Shown in pieces: positions 43,515 through 56,920 of a stretch of 64,000 bases of DNA. The notes beneath the pieces were generated by a model that made no database searches, had not been told where the DNA came from, and saw only the letters and a program-made list of their open reading frames with translations. Source of the stretch: Nostoc sp. S4 (lineage in GTDB: Bacteria; Cyanobacteriota; Cyanobacteriia; Cyanobacteriales; Nostocaceae); assembly GCA_029379225.1 (NCBI GenBank), contig JAQYWR010000019.1:1-64000 (forward strand). Direction: 5' to 3'. Position 1 is the stretch's first letter, and the number at the start of each line of letters is the position of its first letter. A program made the translations under genes and the position numbers.

Positions 43515-44603
43515 TTATGAATAGCAACTAGCGATCGCTAATTGAGCGTGTTGCAATAATATATCTTTATCCAAAGCTTGGATGGAATATTGGGGTGTTA
43601 TTGCCAGTAGTTTCTCAATTCTTTCTCTCGCTGCTTGCACAACTGATTCATCTAAACTATCGTTACTTAGAGAATCGACAAAATCTTCTGCAATCTGATA
43701 AGTTCTTTCTATAGATGATGAATTAATATTACGCGAAACAATAAATAGGTCGCAGCCTGCATTAAATGACCGTGCTACAGTACCACCTTGAGTAAACATA
43801 TCTGAAATCGCTTTCATATCCAAGTCATCAGAAACAACAACTCCCTCAAAGCCAAGTTCTTGCCTAAGTATATTTCTGAGAATAGGCTGAGAAAGAGTTG
43901 CTGGCACATCAGCATCTATCTTGGGAAATAAAATATGAACAGTCATAATTAAAGGAATCTGTGCTTCGGTCAGGGTTTTGAAAGGTATCAGTTCTCGAAG
44001 TCGCAGTTCTTCTAAGGTTAAATTGAGTATTGGTAGCTCGATGTGAGAATCTTGGCTAGTGTCTCCATGTCCGGGGAAATGCTTGGCGCATCCGATAATT
44101 CCTGAATCTCGAAGTCCAAGATAGTAGTCACACGCACCTTGAGCAGCAGTTTCGGGAGTGCTACCAAAGGCGCGAGAGCCAATTACAAGATTATTGGGAT
44201 GAGAAAAAATATCTGCTACAGGTGCCCAAGATAAATTGATTCCCAGTGATTTGAGTTCTATCGCTGTGGCTTTTGCTACTTCATAGGCGTGCGATCGCAG
44301 TAGTAAGGCATGAGGAAATCGTGTGATTGGGAGCGGTGGACGAACAACACGACCTCCTTCGTGATCCAAAGTCACAAACATTGAATCACGTTCAGTATAT
44401 TCTCGTATCTGGTTATTCAGCTGCTTGAACTTTTGTAGCCAAACCTCATAGGTAGCGCCATCTTGAAAATTTTTAGCAAAAAATATCACCCCAATCGGCT
44501 TTAATTCACTAAGTGCGCGTTTATCGTCATCGCTTAATGTATTGCCAGAAATACCTAAAATCAAGTGATGTCCAAAGCGGTTTAGCTGTTGCGATCGTGC
44601 CAT
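43515..44603 (-). CDS. nagZ: Glycoside hydrolase family 3 / beta-N-acetylhexosaminidase
   Basis: A 362-residue enzyme of the NagZ type. It has 'LILGISGNTLSDDDKRAL' at the start, the GH3 motif 'CAKHFPGHGDTSQDSHIELP', whose His-containing loop is the NagZ acid/base element, and 'VVVSDDLDMKAI', which contains the nucleophile Asp. No signal peptide, so a cytosolic role in peptidoglycan-fragment recycling is likely. Its 3' end is one base from the last array tRNA, so array transcription can run antisense into it. Confidence 0.92.
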   Translation of the reverse strand: MARSQQLNRFGHHLILGISGNTLSDDDKRALSELKPIGVIFFAKNFQDGATYEVWLQKFKQLNNQIREYTERDSMFVTLDHEGGRVVRPPLPITRFPHALLLRSHAYEVAKATAIELKSLGINLSWAPVADIFSHPNNLVIGSRAFGSTPETAAQGACDYYLGLRDSGIIGCAKHFPGHGDTSQDSHIELPILNLTLEELRLRELIPFKTLTEAQIPLIMTVHILFPKIDADVPATLSQPILRNILRQELGFEGVVVSDDLDMKAISDMFTQGGTVARSFNAGCDLFIVSRNINSSSIERTYQIAEDFVDSLSNDSLDESVVQAARERIEKLLAITPQYSIQALDKDILLQHAQLAIASCYS

Positions 44604-44966
44604 AATCCTCTACCTACTAGTTGTGTAGCAATACAACTGGGATGTTCAACTTAAAAACATCAACCTAATCCTATACCTTTATCATGAGATGGGGAGATGG
44701 GAGAGAATTTCACCGCACCACCCTACTCCCAATACCCCATTCCCTTCAAACTTTCAGTAACTCTTTAAAAAAACAGTGATTTCTAAAAAGAAACAGTAAA
44801 TATATCTTAAGTAAATATCATTATTTATTTTTAACAATTAAGATACAAATTACATGTTATTACTTACGTAATTCTGTTTCAGCTTTTTAGCAAAAGTATT
44901 TTTGCTAAAACCCAAGAGCATCTTGTCACAGGTATTGCATCCTGCTGTTTTCATCTCAGGAGATTT
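44604..44966. other. Intergenic, divergent promoters
   Basis: About 360 bases between divergent genes, AT-rich, with a short G-rich repeat near 44686. Nothing else recognised. Confidence 0.4.
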
Positions 44967-45914
44967 ATGTCAATAATTTTATTTAATAATTGTTTGGATA
45001 GAATTCTTTCCAAGATTTATAACATTTGTTATGAAAATTATAAAGGATTGACTAAAAATCCTAGTTGGCTTTTGATGCGTAAAATTGCTAGATTTAAAAT
45101 TGGGCGAGCTATGATGATTTATTTCTTCAAACGCTCAGATAAATTAGATTTTAATGAAAGCAATTCTTTTTTTCCAGATGTAAATGTAGATGAGGTTGTT
45201 AACTATCTCAAAACTGATGGTTTATATTTGGGAATTTGTCTGCCTGAAGATGTTGTTCAAGAAATAGTCAAGTTTGCATATTCAACAGTTTGTTATGGTA
45301 ATAGAAAAACGGATATGGGTTTCTGTTATTATCACAAAGAACAAGCACAAACTAAGTTAGGACAAAAGTTTATCATTGGCAGTTATTTTAATACGGCTTT
45401 GCTTTGTCCGGCGATAAAAAAACTGCAAAGCGATCCAAAATTGTTGTCAATAGCTGCTGCATTTTTAGATGCTCAACCAATACATCAAGGGAATCTGATG
45501 TGGTGGAGTTTTGCAGGAAGCACAACATATCTTGAAAAAAGTCAAGCTGCTCAATTGTTTCACTACGACGTTGACGATTACCGTTTTTTGAAGTTTTTCT
45601 TCTATTTGACCGATGTAGACGATCGCAGTGGTCCTCATGTTTGTGTTCGTGGTAGTCATAATAAAAAGAAATGGTCACACCTTTGGCTACGCAAACGAGA
45701 AACAGATGAAGATATCATCAATTATTATGGTTTTGAATCTTTAGTGAAAATTTCTGGCAAAGCTGGTTTTGGATTTGTAGAAGATCCGCTTTGTTTCCAC
45801 AAAGGAATTACTCCTACTCATCAAGACCGTTTAATATTACAAATAGAATTTGCTAGAACTGACTATGGGATGCAGCATGATTTACGAGCAGCTTCTCTAG
45901 TGAAATGTATTTAG
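44967..45914 (+). CDS. Phytanoyl-CoA dioxygenase (PhyH)-like protein
   Basis: A 315-residue protein. The C-terminal two-thirds fits the double-stranded beta-helix of Fe(II)/2-oxoglutarate oxygenases: an iron-binding His and Asp in 'LFHYDVDDYRFLKFFFYL', 'GPHVCVRGSH', the distal His in 'DPLCFHKG' and a 2-oxoglutarate-binding Arg in 'HQDRLILQIEF'. The N-terminal ~90 residues are basic and unassigned. AGGAG lies five bases before the ATG. No biosynthetic neighbours; the substrate is unknown. Confidence 0.8.
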   Translation: MSIILFNNCLDRILSKIYNICYENYKGLTKNPSWLLMRKIARFKIGRAMMIYFFKRSDKLDFNESNSFFPDVNVDEVVNYLKTDGLYLGICLPEDVVQEIVKFAYSTVCYGNRKTDMGFCYYHKEQAQTKLGQKFIIGSYFNTALLCPAIKKLQSDPKLLSIAAAFLDAQPIHQGNLMWWSFAGSTTYLEKSQAAQLFHYDVDDYRFLKFFFYLTDVDDRSGPHVCVRGSHNKKKWSHLWLRKRETDEDIINYYGFESLVKISGKAGFGFVEDPLCFHKGITPTHQDRLILQIEFARTDYGMQHDLRAASLVKCI

Positions 45915-46427
45915 TTAATTTGTGCGATTGCAAGTAACGTCAAAAGTAGAGCTGTTAATAACTTTTCATCTCAATTTCTACTTCATAAATATAATTAAAT
46001 CACACCAGTTAAAATACCTAATTTTGTAGAGCTTAGTTATATTTTTTACATTTAATCTAATTTTTTCAAGAAAGTAACCCCCAAATCAATTAGCAGTCTT
46101 GAGAACTATCGCAAACATTTCCAAGAGAACAAATACACGGATTACCAAAGAAATCAACTACTTTGAGACAACAGTTAAGAACTAGTTTTTTGAGTCAAAG
46201 GTAATGACTTTTGTTTCTCGACATCTGGTAGTCTAAATCTAGATGTAATCAAGGCTGCAAAGCAATTATCAACAATAGTTGTCTTGGTAAGTGTATGTCA
46301 GGGAAAATTCCCTTTTCTAGAAGTTTTTTGGAAAAGCGATCGCCCAACGACTACTAAATGTAACGGATTGCAACGTATAATGAAAACGGCAAAACCATTA
46401 AGAAATATTGAAGGGCAGTAAGGTTAA
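45915..46427. other. Intergenic upstream of crtP
   Basis: About 510 bases without a gene. A TATAAT at 46376-46381 lies 46 bases before the crtP start and may be its -10 box; I see no clear -35. Confidence 0.45.
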
Positions 46428-48783
<2,356 letters not shown>

Positions 48784-48810
48784 GGAATTAATCATTGGTC
48801 ACTTGTACTC

Positions 48811-48905
48811 AGCGTTCGCGAGTACGTCTCGTAGAGAAGCCGTTGGCGCAACCCAAGGTAGAGAAGTATTGGTCATTTGTCAATAAAAAAAGGACAAATG
48901 ACTAT
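48811..48905. repeat. Small dispersed palindromic repeat plus STRR
   Basis: GTTCGCGAGTACGTCTCGTAG followed by AGAAGCCGTTGGCGCAACCCA resembles Nostoc small palindromic repeats. It is followed by GGTCATTTGTC...GGACAAATGAC, an inverted pair of the heptamer-type repeat seen at 38282-38430. Confidence 0.6.
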
Positions 48906-48949
48906 TGATTCTTACTAATAAATCTGCTACTATCATTATTTGTGACCCA

Positions 48950-49037
48950 GGAGAGGTGGCTGAGTGGTCGAAAGCGGCAGATTGCTAATCTGTTAGGGGA
49001 TTATATCCCCTCGAGGGTTCGAATCCCTCCTTCTCCG
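48950..49037 (+). tRNA. tRNA-Ser(GCT)
   Basis: A canonical class II tRNA of 88 nt. Acceptor GGAGAGG/CTTCTCC, anticodon stem GCAGA/TCTGT around TTGCTAA, long variable arm (AGGGGATTATATCCCCT), T-arm GAGGGTTCGAATCCCTC. It is the stand-alone counterpart of array unit 8. Confidence 0.97.
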
Positions 49038-49391
49038 TTTTTTAGGTATTGAGCCATAGCTAAGATTTGATTGCGTACATTAAAATACTAAGCTGATGAG
49101 TGCCTAAATTATATAAACACTTTTTATAGTTGTTGCTCCCTTCAGGGTTTGCCAGTCGCTCATGGGGGAGACCTCCAAGACCGTGCTGGCTCACTGTTGA
49201 CGGTCATCAGTCATCAGATAAATGTACAAGTTAAATGACTAATAGTTTACCAGTAAGAGTAACCGCTTTTACTCCCTCAGAGGGATGATATGATTTATCC
49301 TTTGGAGTCTTGATAAAATCAAACTAACTTGCAAATCTAGTTTGAATATTACTTTTAGGCTCCTAAATATTCTGGGGAGTAAAAGTAACTT
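49038..49391. other. Intergenic with dispersed repeat
   Basis: About 350 bases. 49137-49196 is a palindromic dispersed repeat (GCCAGTCGCTCATGGGGGAG...). No gene seen. Confidence 0.5.
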
Positions 49392-50660
49392 ATGCAAAGA
49401 ATTAGTGCAGCTTTAACTTTGAGTATACTTACCTTAGCAAGTGGATTTCTCTTAGGGGCTTGTGAAGCTCCTGGTGGAACTAATCCTACAGCTAGCGGAT
49501 TAAAAATTGGTTCCCTGCTACCAACAACAGGTGATTTAGCTTCTATCGGACAGCAGATGGCACCTGGTGTCCCCTTGCTAGTAGAAACCGTTAACGCCTG
49601 TGGTGGTGTAAACGGTCAACCTGTTACCCTTGTTGCTGTAGACGACCAAACAGACCCGAAAGCTGGAGCTGCTGGTATGACTAAGCTAGCATCTGTAGAT
49701 AAAGTTGCAGGCGTTGTTGGCTCTTTTGCTAGCAGTGTTTCCACTGCCGCCGTTTCAATTGCTGCTCAAAATCAAGTGATGCTGATTTCCCCAGGTAGCA
49801 CCAGCCCTGTATTTACAGAAAAGGCGCAAAAAGGTGATTTCAAAGGCTTTTGGGCACGTACAGTTCCGCCTGATAGCTACCAAGGGCCGGCTTTAGCCCA
49901 ACTCGCTACTAAAAAAGGTTTCAAGCGGGTATCCACTATCGTGATTAACAACGACTATGGTGTAGGTTTTGAAAAAGCATTTGTTCAAGCTTTTGAAAAA
50001 TTGGGGGGAACCATAGTTAACAAAAACAATCCCGTCCGCTACGATCCCAAAGCGACTACCTTTGAAACTGAAGCCACTGCTGCTTTTGCTGGGAAGCCGG
50101 ATGCAGTCCTTGGAGTTTTTTACGTAGAAACAGGTAGCCTGCTGCTCAAGTCAGCATATCAGCAAGGTCTGAGTAAAGGGGTGCAGGTGATGCTAACAGA
50201 TGGTATGAAATCAGACGAATTTCCTGGTCAAGTTGGCAAAGGTAGCGACGGTAAATACATTGTATCTGGAACTATCGGTACAGTACCCGGTTCTGATGGT
50301 AAAGCCTTAGATGCTTTCAGAAAGCTTTGGCAACAGAAGAAAGGTGGTTCACCAGGAGAATTCGCTGCCCAATCTTGGGATGCTGCTGCTTTATTAGTAC
50401 TGGCGGCACAAGCTGCTAAAGAAAATACAGGCGTTGGTATAGCCAAGCATATCCGTGAAGTTGCTGATGGGCCTGGTACTGAAGTTACCGATGTCTGCGA
50501 GGGATTGAAGTTGCTCAAACAAGGTCAAAAAATTAACTATCAAGGAGCTAGCGGTAATGTAGATGTCGATGCTAACGGTGATGTCGTCGGCGTTTACGAT
50601 GTCTGGACAGTAGGAGACGATGGCAAAATCAAGGTAATCGATAAAGTTACCCCTAAGTAG
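49392..50660 (+). CDS. ABC transporter substrate-binding protein, amino-acid (LivJ) type
   Basis: A 422-residue lipoprotein. Signal peptide with lipobox 'LLGACEAP', then a Peripla_BP_6 fold: 'LKIGSLLPTTGDLASIGQQM', 'VNACGGVNGQPVTLVAVDDQ', 'VAGVVGSFASSVSTA', and 'VSTIVINNDYGVGFEKAF'. The family binds branched-chain and other neutral amino acids or urea. It resembles NatB-like proteins of Anabaena, but I cannot assign the transporter. No permease or ATPase is next to it. Confidence 0.9.
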   Translation: MQRISAALTLSILTLASGFLLGACEAPGGTNPTASGLKIGSLLPTTGDLASIGQQMAPGVPLLVETVNACGGVNGQPVTLVAVDDQTDPKAGAAGMTKLASVDKVAGVVGSFASSVSTAAVSIAAQNQVMLISPGSTSPVFTEKAQKGDFKGFWARTVPPDSYQGPALAQLATKKGFKRVSTIVINNDYGVGFEKAFVQAFEKLGGTIVNKNNPVRYDPKATTFETEATAAFAGKPDAVLGVFYVETGSLLLKSAYQQGLSKGVQVMLTDGMKSDEFPGQVGKGSDGKYIVSGTIGTVPGSDGKALDAFRKLWQQKKGGSPGEFAAQSWDAAALLVLAAQAAKENTGVGIAKHIREVADGPGTEVTDVCEGLKLLKQGQKINYQGASGNVDVDANGDVVGVYDVWTVGDDGKIKVIDKVTPK

Positions 50661-50726
50661 AAAATGAGGAATTAGGAGTTAAGAGTTATGAATTGAATAT
50701 TATTAACTCCTAACTCTTGTACAGAC

Positions 50727-50833
50727 GCGATTAATGAGCCAGCGTGTTGCGGAGAGAAGTCTGAGCGGAGGCTTCCTCCGATCAGAACTTCGGAGGGTTC
50801 CCCCCGTTGTAGCGACTGGCGTCGCGTCTCTAC
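50727..50833. repeat. Palindromic dispersed repeat cluster
   Basis: Nested inverted repeats (GAGCGGAGGCTTCCTCCG, CGGAGGGTTCC) between convergent genes, ending CGTTGTAGCGACTGGCGTCGCG. 50804-50817 is the reverse complement of 40717-40730, inside the interrupted tRNA, so both belong to one repeat family. It may also act as a terminator. Confidence 0.7.
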
Positions 50834-50842
50834 TCTTAACTT

Positions 50843-51649
50843 TTAAAACCCGCTGAAGTTGTAACCAACACCTAACAATAAGCCCACATCAGTTTGATCG
50901 AAAAATCCCGCATTTACAGACGCTGTTGCCGTAAATTGAGAACTTATAGGCACATCAATCCCACCAGATAATAAAAAGGCAAATTGCGAATCATCACCAG
51001 TTTTCCAAGCTGCACCTACTCCTACGTAAGGTGCAATAGCTAATGGTTCGCTAAAAGCATCTGCTGACTTGAAGGAAAAATCATAGGTGACGGGAAGCAA
51101 AATTGTGGTGTTGTCCCCAAATATAGCGGATGGGCGGACTGATATAGCATTCGTTAAGCCGACTTTGCTGATTACCGCAAAGTTACCATCACCTAGAGAT
51201 GAGTCATCACCACTCAAACCAATATTGCCAGCAACCCCAACATAGCTGCTACCGCCACGAGTAGTTGTACCTAAATTGATATCTGATTGTGCCACTTGGG
51301 GAGCAGACGGTTGAGAATTTAGTTGGTCAGGTTCAGAAGTAAGCTTTGCAGATGAGGTTGCCACTGTCCCTGGAATGGGTGTGAGCATTTCCTCAATTGC
51401 AGCATTGGGTAACTGCTCTATCTTAGTTACATTTGCTACTGTAGATGGTTCAGTTATTTCTGTAGTCTCTAGTTCAGTACTAAATTCGTTGCCAGACGCT
51501 ACAGTTGCCGGAGGCTCAGTTAATGGCTGAGTGCTTACTGTATCCACTGTCTGGGCAATCGCAGATAAGCTGCTACTCAGGACTGTAAAAGCAGCTATAC
51601 TTGGTAACCAAAAAACACCTTTACGAAGAAAAGTAGTATTCACGTTCAC
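50843..51649 (-). CDS. Predicted outer-membrane beta-barrel-like protein
   Basis: A 268-residue exported protein with a GTG start after AGGAG. Signal peptide ends 'SAIAQT'. Residues ~28-135 are a low-complexity Thr/Pro/Glu-rich linker. The C-terminal half has alternating strands ('SSYVGVAGNIGLSG', 'APYVGVGAAWKTG', 'VGLLLGVGYNFSGF'), with a final Phe as in outer-membrane barrels. Probably a small surface barrel of unknown role. Confidence 0.75.
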   Translation of the reverse strand: MNVNTTFLRKGVFWLPSIAAFTVLSSSLSAIAQTVDTVSTQPLTEPPATVASGNEFSTELETTEITEPSTVANVTKIEQLPNAAIEEMLTPIPGTVATSSAKLTSEPDQLNSQPSAPQVAQSDINLGTTTRGGSSYVGVAGNIGLSGDDSSLGDGNFAVISKVGLTNAISVRPSAIFGDNTTILLPVTYDFSFKSADAFSEPLAIAPYVGVGAAWKTGDDSQFAFLLSGGIDVPISSQFTATASVNAGFFDQTDVGLLLGVGYNFSGF

Positions 51650-52339
51650 TCCTAAAACAATATTGCCACGAAAAATAAAAGGTTTTGTTGATTTAAGTCA
51701 ACAAAATCGAGCAATACTCAAAATTTAACATCAAAAAAACGGTTTTTACATCCTGGTTTGGAGCGATTTATTTACTTAACGACAAGTAGCAAAAAATTAA
51801 ATTCTTTCTTCTAAATATCCGAAATTTAACAGATGACAAAAATTATTTTTGCTTTAGCCACTATGAAATTTTTTGTGTTTAAGAGCAAAGTGTCTATTTT
51901 ATAAAGGAAGCAATCAGTAAATTATCTAAAAGTTAGCGTTTGCGAAGAATTGAGCGCTCTTTTGTCTTTCATTCAATGATTGAGCAAGTTAGTATTTTTG
52001 GTGTAACTCTAACTTTCACTGTCATGCAGTTTCTTCTACTATTGAGACTTAACAGAAAAACTCTAAATACTCAACAATTAGCTATTAATTATCACTTATC
52101 AGTTATCACAGAGGTTTGACTGCGCCACAACTATTCTGTAGCTCATTTGAGTTAAGCCCTAAATTTATAACTCATACTTTAAATAACTGTTGACTAATTC
52201 GCTCTCAGAATTTCCTTTATGTAATAAAAAAATAAAATATGAAGTTATATTACAATCCTTGCAAAAATATTTAGAAATTGTCTAGAAGCCAAACATGGTT
52301 CTAAGGTAGAACCTATAGGAGAGACTTGAGGCAAATGTG
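51650..52339. other. Intergenic, nothing recognised
   Basis: About 690 AT-rich bases between divergent genes. TATAGGAGAGACTTGAG just before 52340 includes a ribosome-binding-like AGGAG. No gene or RNA recognised. Confidence 0.4.
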
Positions 52340-52657
52340 ATGAGCGGAAATAATATTCAAAGCTATCGGTATGTCTGTACCCTGACCTTTGGTGATATCT
52401 ACGGACAAATAATTGTTTGGTTAATTACAATTACCATAAGTTTAGCGTCAGCCTTGGCACTAATGGGTGCTAAAAAACCGGTGTACGCTTTAGCAACAGT
52501 AGGTCTTGTCGTTCTGCTATCGCTGCCTTTCTTGCTGTTTGCGTTTGTGACTACATTGTTAAATCATATCGAAATGGTTCCTGTAGAACCTGGAACCAAA
52601 ATGGAACCGATCCCAGGTAATGTGTCTCAACAACAACCTGTACAAGCAACTAGCTAA
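52340..52657 (+). CDS. Small conserved membrane protein upstream of sdhA
   Basis: A 105-residue protein with two hydrophobic helices (about residues 22-42 and 48-72) and a hydrophilic tail with 'PVEPGTKMEPIPG'. I chose the ATG at 52340; a GTG directly precedes it. It is followed by its own terminator, so it is probably not in an operon with sdhA. Family and role not recognised. Confidence 0.65.
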   Translation: MSGNNIQSYRYVCTLTFGDIYGQIIVWLITITISLASALALMGAKKPVYALATVGLVVLLSLPFLLFAFVTTLLNHIEMVPVEPGTKMEPIPGNVSQQQPVQATS

Positions 52658-52757
52658 GGAGTTAAGAGTTATGAGTGAAGAGTTATAAGTCAATCCATCT
52701 GCCCTCTAACTCTTCATTTTTAACTTTTCACTCCTAAACTCAAAATTTGTAATCACA

Positions 52758-52785
52758 TCCCTGTCTACAGGCAGGGAATTTTTTT
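52758..52785 (+). terminator. Rho-independent terminator
   Basis: TCCCTG and CAGGGA flank an 8-base loop, followed by ATTTTTTTG. It separates the small membrane protein gene from sdhA. Confidence 0.8.
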
Positions 52786-52893
52786 GTACAGACGCACGGT
52801 TATCACCGAAAGTGGTGTAGTTCAATCAATTGAAAAACGCTTTCATTAGGTTTCTACAATAGAACAGCAGTAGTTTGCAGTCGGGGGCTAATT

Positions 52894-54621
52894 ATGCTGG
52901 AACACGATGTGATTATTGTCGGGGGTGGATTAGCAGGATGTCGTGCTGCTGTGGAAATTGCCCGCACCGATCCTAGTTTAAATATCGCTGTGGTTGCCAA
53001 AACCCACCCAATTCGTTCCCACTCAGTCGCAGCTCAAGGTGGTATGGCTGCGTCACTGAAAAACGTTGATTCCGAAGATAGCTGGGAGGCACATGCTTTT
53101 GATACTGTCAAGGGATCTGATTATTTAGCAGATCAAGACGCTGTGGCAATTCTCGCCCAGGAAGCGCCAGATGTGGTAATTGATTTGGAACATATGGGCG
53201 TTTTGTTCTCTCGTTTACCCGATGGTCGCATTGCCCAACGGGCTTTCGGCGGACATTCCCACAACCGCACTTGCTACGCGGCAGACAAGACTGGTCACGC
53301 AATTTTGCATGAATTGGTTAACAACCTGCGGCGTTATGGGGTGCAAGTTTATCAAGAGTGGTATGTGATGCGTCTGATTTTGTCAGAGGGGCAAGCCAAG
53401 GGTGTGGTGATGTTCCATCTGTTGGATGGACATGTGGAGGTTGTGCGGGCCAAGGCAGTGATGTTTGCCACAGGAGGCTATGGTCGGGTTTATAATACTA
53501 CCTCCAATGATTACGCTTCTTCAGGTGATGGTTTGGCAATGACTGCGATCGCCGGTTTGCCCCTGGAAGATATGGAATTTGTCCAGTTTCATCCCACTGG
53601 CTTGTATCCGGTAGGAGTACTGATTTCAGAAGCAGTGCGGGGGGAAGGGGCATATCTGATTAATAGTGAAGGCGATCGCTTTATGGCGAAGTACGCACCT
53701 AGTCGCATGGAACTAGCTCCGCGTGATATTACCTCACGAGCGATCGCTTATGAAATTCGCGCCCTTCGTGGTATTCATGCTGATGGTAGCGCTGGGGGTC
53801 CCTTTGTCTATTTGGATCTGCGCCACATGGGCAAAGAAAAAATTATGAGTCGCGTTCCCTTCTGCTGGGAAGAAGCCCATCGCCTAGTGGGTGTTGACGC
53901 TGTAACTCAACCGATGCCAGTGCGCCCAACAATTCATTATTGTATGGGTGGTATCCCAGTCAACATCGATGGTCAAGTTCGCAGTAGTGGTGATGGTTTA
54001 GTTGAGGCTTTCTTTGCTGCTGGGGAAACAGCTTGTGTTTCCGTTCACGGTGCGAACCGCTTAGGTAGTAATTCTCTATTGGAATGTGTAGTTTATGGCA
54101 AGAGGACTGGGGCAGCGATCGCCCAATTTGTACAAAAACGTAAATTACCCTCTGTGGATGAGCAACACTATTTAAAAGAAGCTCAGCAACAAATTCAAGC
54201 TTTGCTAGAACAGCCAGGGCAATATCGCATTAATCAAGTCCGTCAAGCTTTCCAAGATTGTATGACTGATTACTGTGGTGTTTTCCGTACTGAGGCATTA
54301 ATGAGTGAAGGGCTACAGAAATTAGAACAAATACAACAGCGATATTCTCAGATTTATTTAGATGACAAAGGTAGTTGCTGGAATACAGAACTTGTGGAAG
54401 CCTTGGAATTGAGAAGTTTGATGGTAGTGGGGCAGACTATTTTGGCATCAGCCCTAAATCGCCAAGAAAGTCGCGGCGCGCACTTCCGCGAAGATTATTC
54501 TCAAAGAGATGATGCTAACTTTCTCAAACACACAATAGCTTACTATTCACCAGCGGGAATTGATATACAATATCGACCTGTGGCGATTACTATGTTTGAG
54601 CCAAAAGAGCGAAAGTATTAA
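52894..54621 (+). CDS. sdhA: Succinate dehydrogenase/fumarate reductase flavoprotein subunit
   Basis: A 575-residue flavoprotein. FAD site '[18 protein letters not shown]', covalent-flavin His in '[13 protein letters not shown]', dicarboxylate-site elements '[11 protein letters not shown]' and '[11 protein letters not shown]', '[13 protein letters not shown]', active-site '[18 protein letters not shown]', and the second FAD segment '[20 protein letters not shown]'. It feeds electrons from succinate to the plastoquinone pool. The iron-sulfur subunit gene is not adjacent, as usual in cyanobacteria. Confidence 0.95.
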   Translation: MLEHDVIIVGGGLAGCRAAVEIARTDPSLNIAVVAKTHPIRSHSVAAQGGMAASLKNVDSEDSWEAHAFDTVKGSDYLADQDAVAILAQEAPDVVIDLEHMGVLFSRLPDGRIAQRAFGGHSHNRTCYAADKTGHAILHELVNNLRRYGVQVYQEWYVMRLILSEGQAKGVVMFHLLDGHVEVVRAKAVMFATGGYGRVYNTTSNDYASSGDGLAMTAIAGLPLEDMEFVQFHPTGLYPVGVLISEAVRGEGAYLINSEGDRFMAKYAPSRMELAPRDITSRAIAYEIRALRGIHADGSAGGPFVYLDLRHMGKEKIMSRVPFCWEEAHRLVGVDAVTQPMPVRPTIHYCMGGIPVNIDGQVRSSGDGLVEAFFAAGETACVSVHGANRLGSNSLLECVVYGKRTGAAIAQFVQKRKLPSVDEQHYLKEAQQQIQALLEQPGQYRINQVRQAFQDCMTDYCGVFRTEALMSEGLQKLEQIQQRYSQIYLDDKGSCWNTELVEALELRSLMVVGQTILASALNRQESRGAHFREDYSQRDDANFLKHTIAYYSPAGIDIQYRPVAITMFEPKERKY

Positions 54622-54711
54622 CGAAAAGTCAATTTATATATATCAAAAATCGAGGGGAGTAAAAAACTTTGCCCGCCTCGATTAAGAATATGAATATAAA
54701 TGATTAAGTTA

Positions 54712-54912
54712 CTAATCAGAGCCTAATTGTTTTTGAATCACAGCTATTATCTTTTCTTCCCAAGCTGGGTCGTTTAATTTAATTGCACCATCATGAGGAC
54801 GAACTTTTCGTCTATCCATATAAGCATAAAAAGCTTCTTTATCATCTCTATGGCTGAGAAGGTAACTTTTTAGCTCTCGGTCATTCATTGATGCATAGTT
54901 TACCTTATTCAT
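54712..54912 (-). CDS. DUF6887-like small protein
   Basis: A 66-residue protein. 'SMNDRELKSYLLSHRDDKEAF' and 'YAYMDRRKVRP' match a small family (DUF6887) frequent in cyanobacteria. Its ATG overlaps the stop of the upstream DUF6888-like gene (ATGA), so the two are translationally coupled. The constant pairing suggests a two-component small system of toxin-antitoxin style; this is inference, as no function is known to me. Confidence 0.7.
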   Translation of the reverse strand: MNKVNYASMNDRELKSYLLSHRDDKEAFYAYMDRRKVRPHDGAIKLNDPAWEEKIIAVIQKQLGSD

Positions 54913-55103
54913 GGTTCTATACTACCATCTGGCGAAACTTCTAGCTCTATTTCTTCATTTTGTCCAGCTAATACAAATATATTGAGTGTTCGTTCATCTA
55001 ATCGCACGATGTGAATCGGCTGGAACATCACGTTTGTAAGCTGATGGCAAAGTCTATATAAGCATTGTAGCTGCTCTGATGTATGATGCAGAACCTCAAC
55101 CAA
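54909..55103 (-). CDS. DUF6888-like small protein
   Basis: About 64 residues. 'CHQLTNVMFQPIHIVRLDER' and 'NIFVLAGQNEEIELEVSPDG' fit the DUF6888 family, partner of DUF6887. The start is uncertain (TTG at 55103, with no ATG before the conserved part). Its end overlaps the DUF6887-like gene by four bases. Its 5' end overlaps the divergent small gene at 55083. Confidence 0.65.
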   Translation of the reverse strand: MVEVLHHTSEQLQCLYRLCHQLTNVMFQPIHIVRLDERTLNIFVLAGQNEEIELEVSPDGSIEP

Positions 55104-55292
55104 ATGACCAATACTGAATTAAAGCGGTATATTTCAGAACATAGAAACGATGAAGAAGCATTTCGAGCTGCATTGCAAGTTTTGATGCATTGTTCTGACT
55201 CTGCTACACAACAACCTTATCCTTTCGATCTAGACAATCCTGAGAGCAAGGTAGAAGCTCTGCTGCTAGAGAAACTTAATCGAACTGAGTGA
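55083..55292 (+). CDS. Second DUF6887-like small protein, divergent
   Basis: A 69-residue protein; 'QMTNTELKRYISEHRNDEEAF' is the same N-terminal motif as in the gene at 54712-54912, followed by a different C-terminal half. It starts inside the 5' end of the DUF6888-like gene on the opposite strand (about 20 bases of overlap), so the two promoters must lie within each other's coding sequence or the starts differ. Confidence 0.65.
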   Translation: MMQNLNQMTNTELKRYISEHRNDEEAFRAALQVLMHCSDSATQQPYPFDLDNPESKVEALLLEKLNRTE

Positions 55293-55381
55293 GAAGCGAT
55301 CGCCAACCATAACACCTGGAACAATCAGAGGTGGTAACTCAGTGATGTAAAATCCTGGAGATAGTAAAAGGCGATTAATAG

Positions 55382-56350
<969 letters not shown>

Positions 56351-56920
56351 CAAAACAGTAATTGGCGTTACTCTTATGGATGATTCATGGATTCATCAAT
56401 CTACTTTTTTGGGTGAATTAACATCATGTAGAGGTCAACAATGGTTGAGGTGACTTAACAATCACCTCTAACTTTATTAATAGCTTGATTTAACTTTTAA
56501 CTTTGACTTATTCGTGTAAGCTTTAACTTGAAAATATTTAGTAAAAGCCAAGAAGATTACATGATGAATTTTAAATAAAAAATTATTCATAACATGGTCA
56601 AATCCATGTAGTAATTTCTAGAAAAACCTGATTCTGTTTTCGGTATGATGCCAGCTATCTCATTAAATTAAAACGATACTAATAAGCAATATTTAGATAT
56701 TTGGCTATTTTGAATCTTTAGTAAATTAAACTAAATCAGCTTTATATCTAAAGTAGAAATTTAAATATATTTACTGAGGCTGTTTAATTTTAAAAAAAGC
56801 AAAGCTAGGTAATTAAGCGATCGCATCTTTGCAAGTAAGAAAAATAGCGATCGCAGTCGGGCGTCAACCAACGCCTGATTTCGTTTGCGATCTCAATCTA
56901 AAGGTTTAAGAAAAACGTTT
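56351..56920. other. Intergenic, nothing recognised
   Basis: About 570 AT-rich bases with two HIP1-like sites near 56818 and 56849. It should carry the promoter of the giant repeat protein. No gene seen. Confidence 0.4.
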
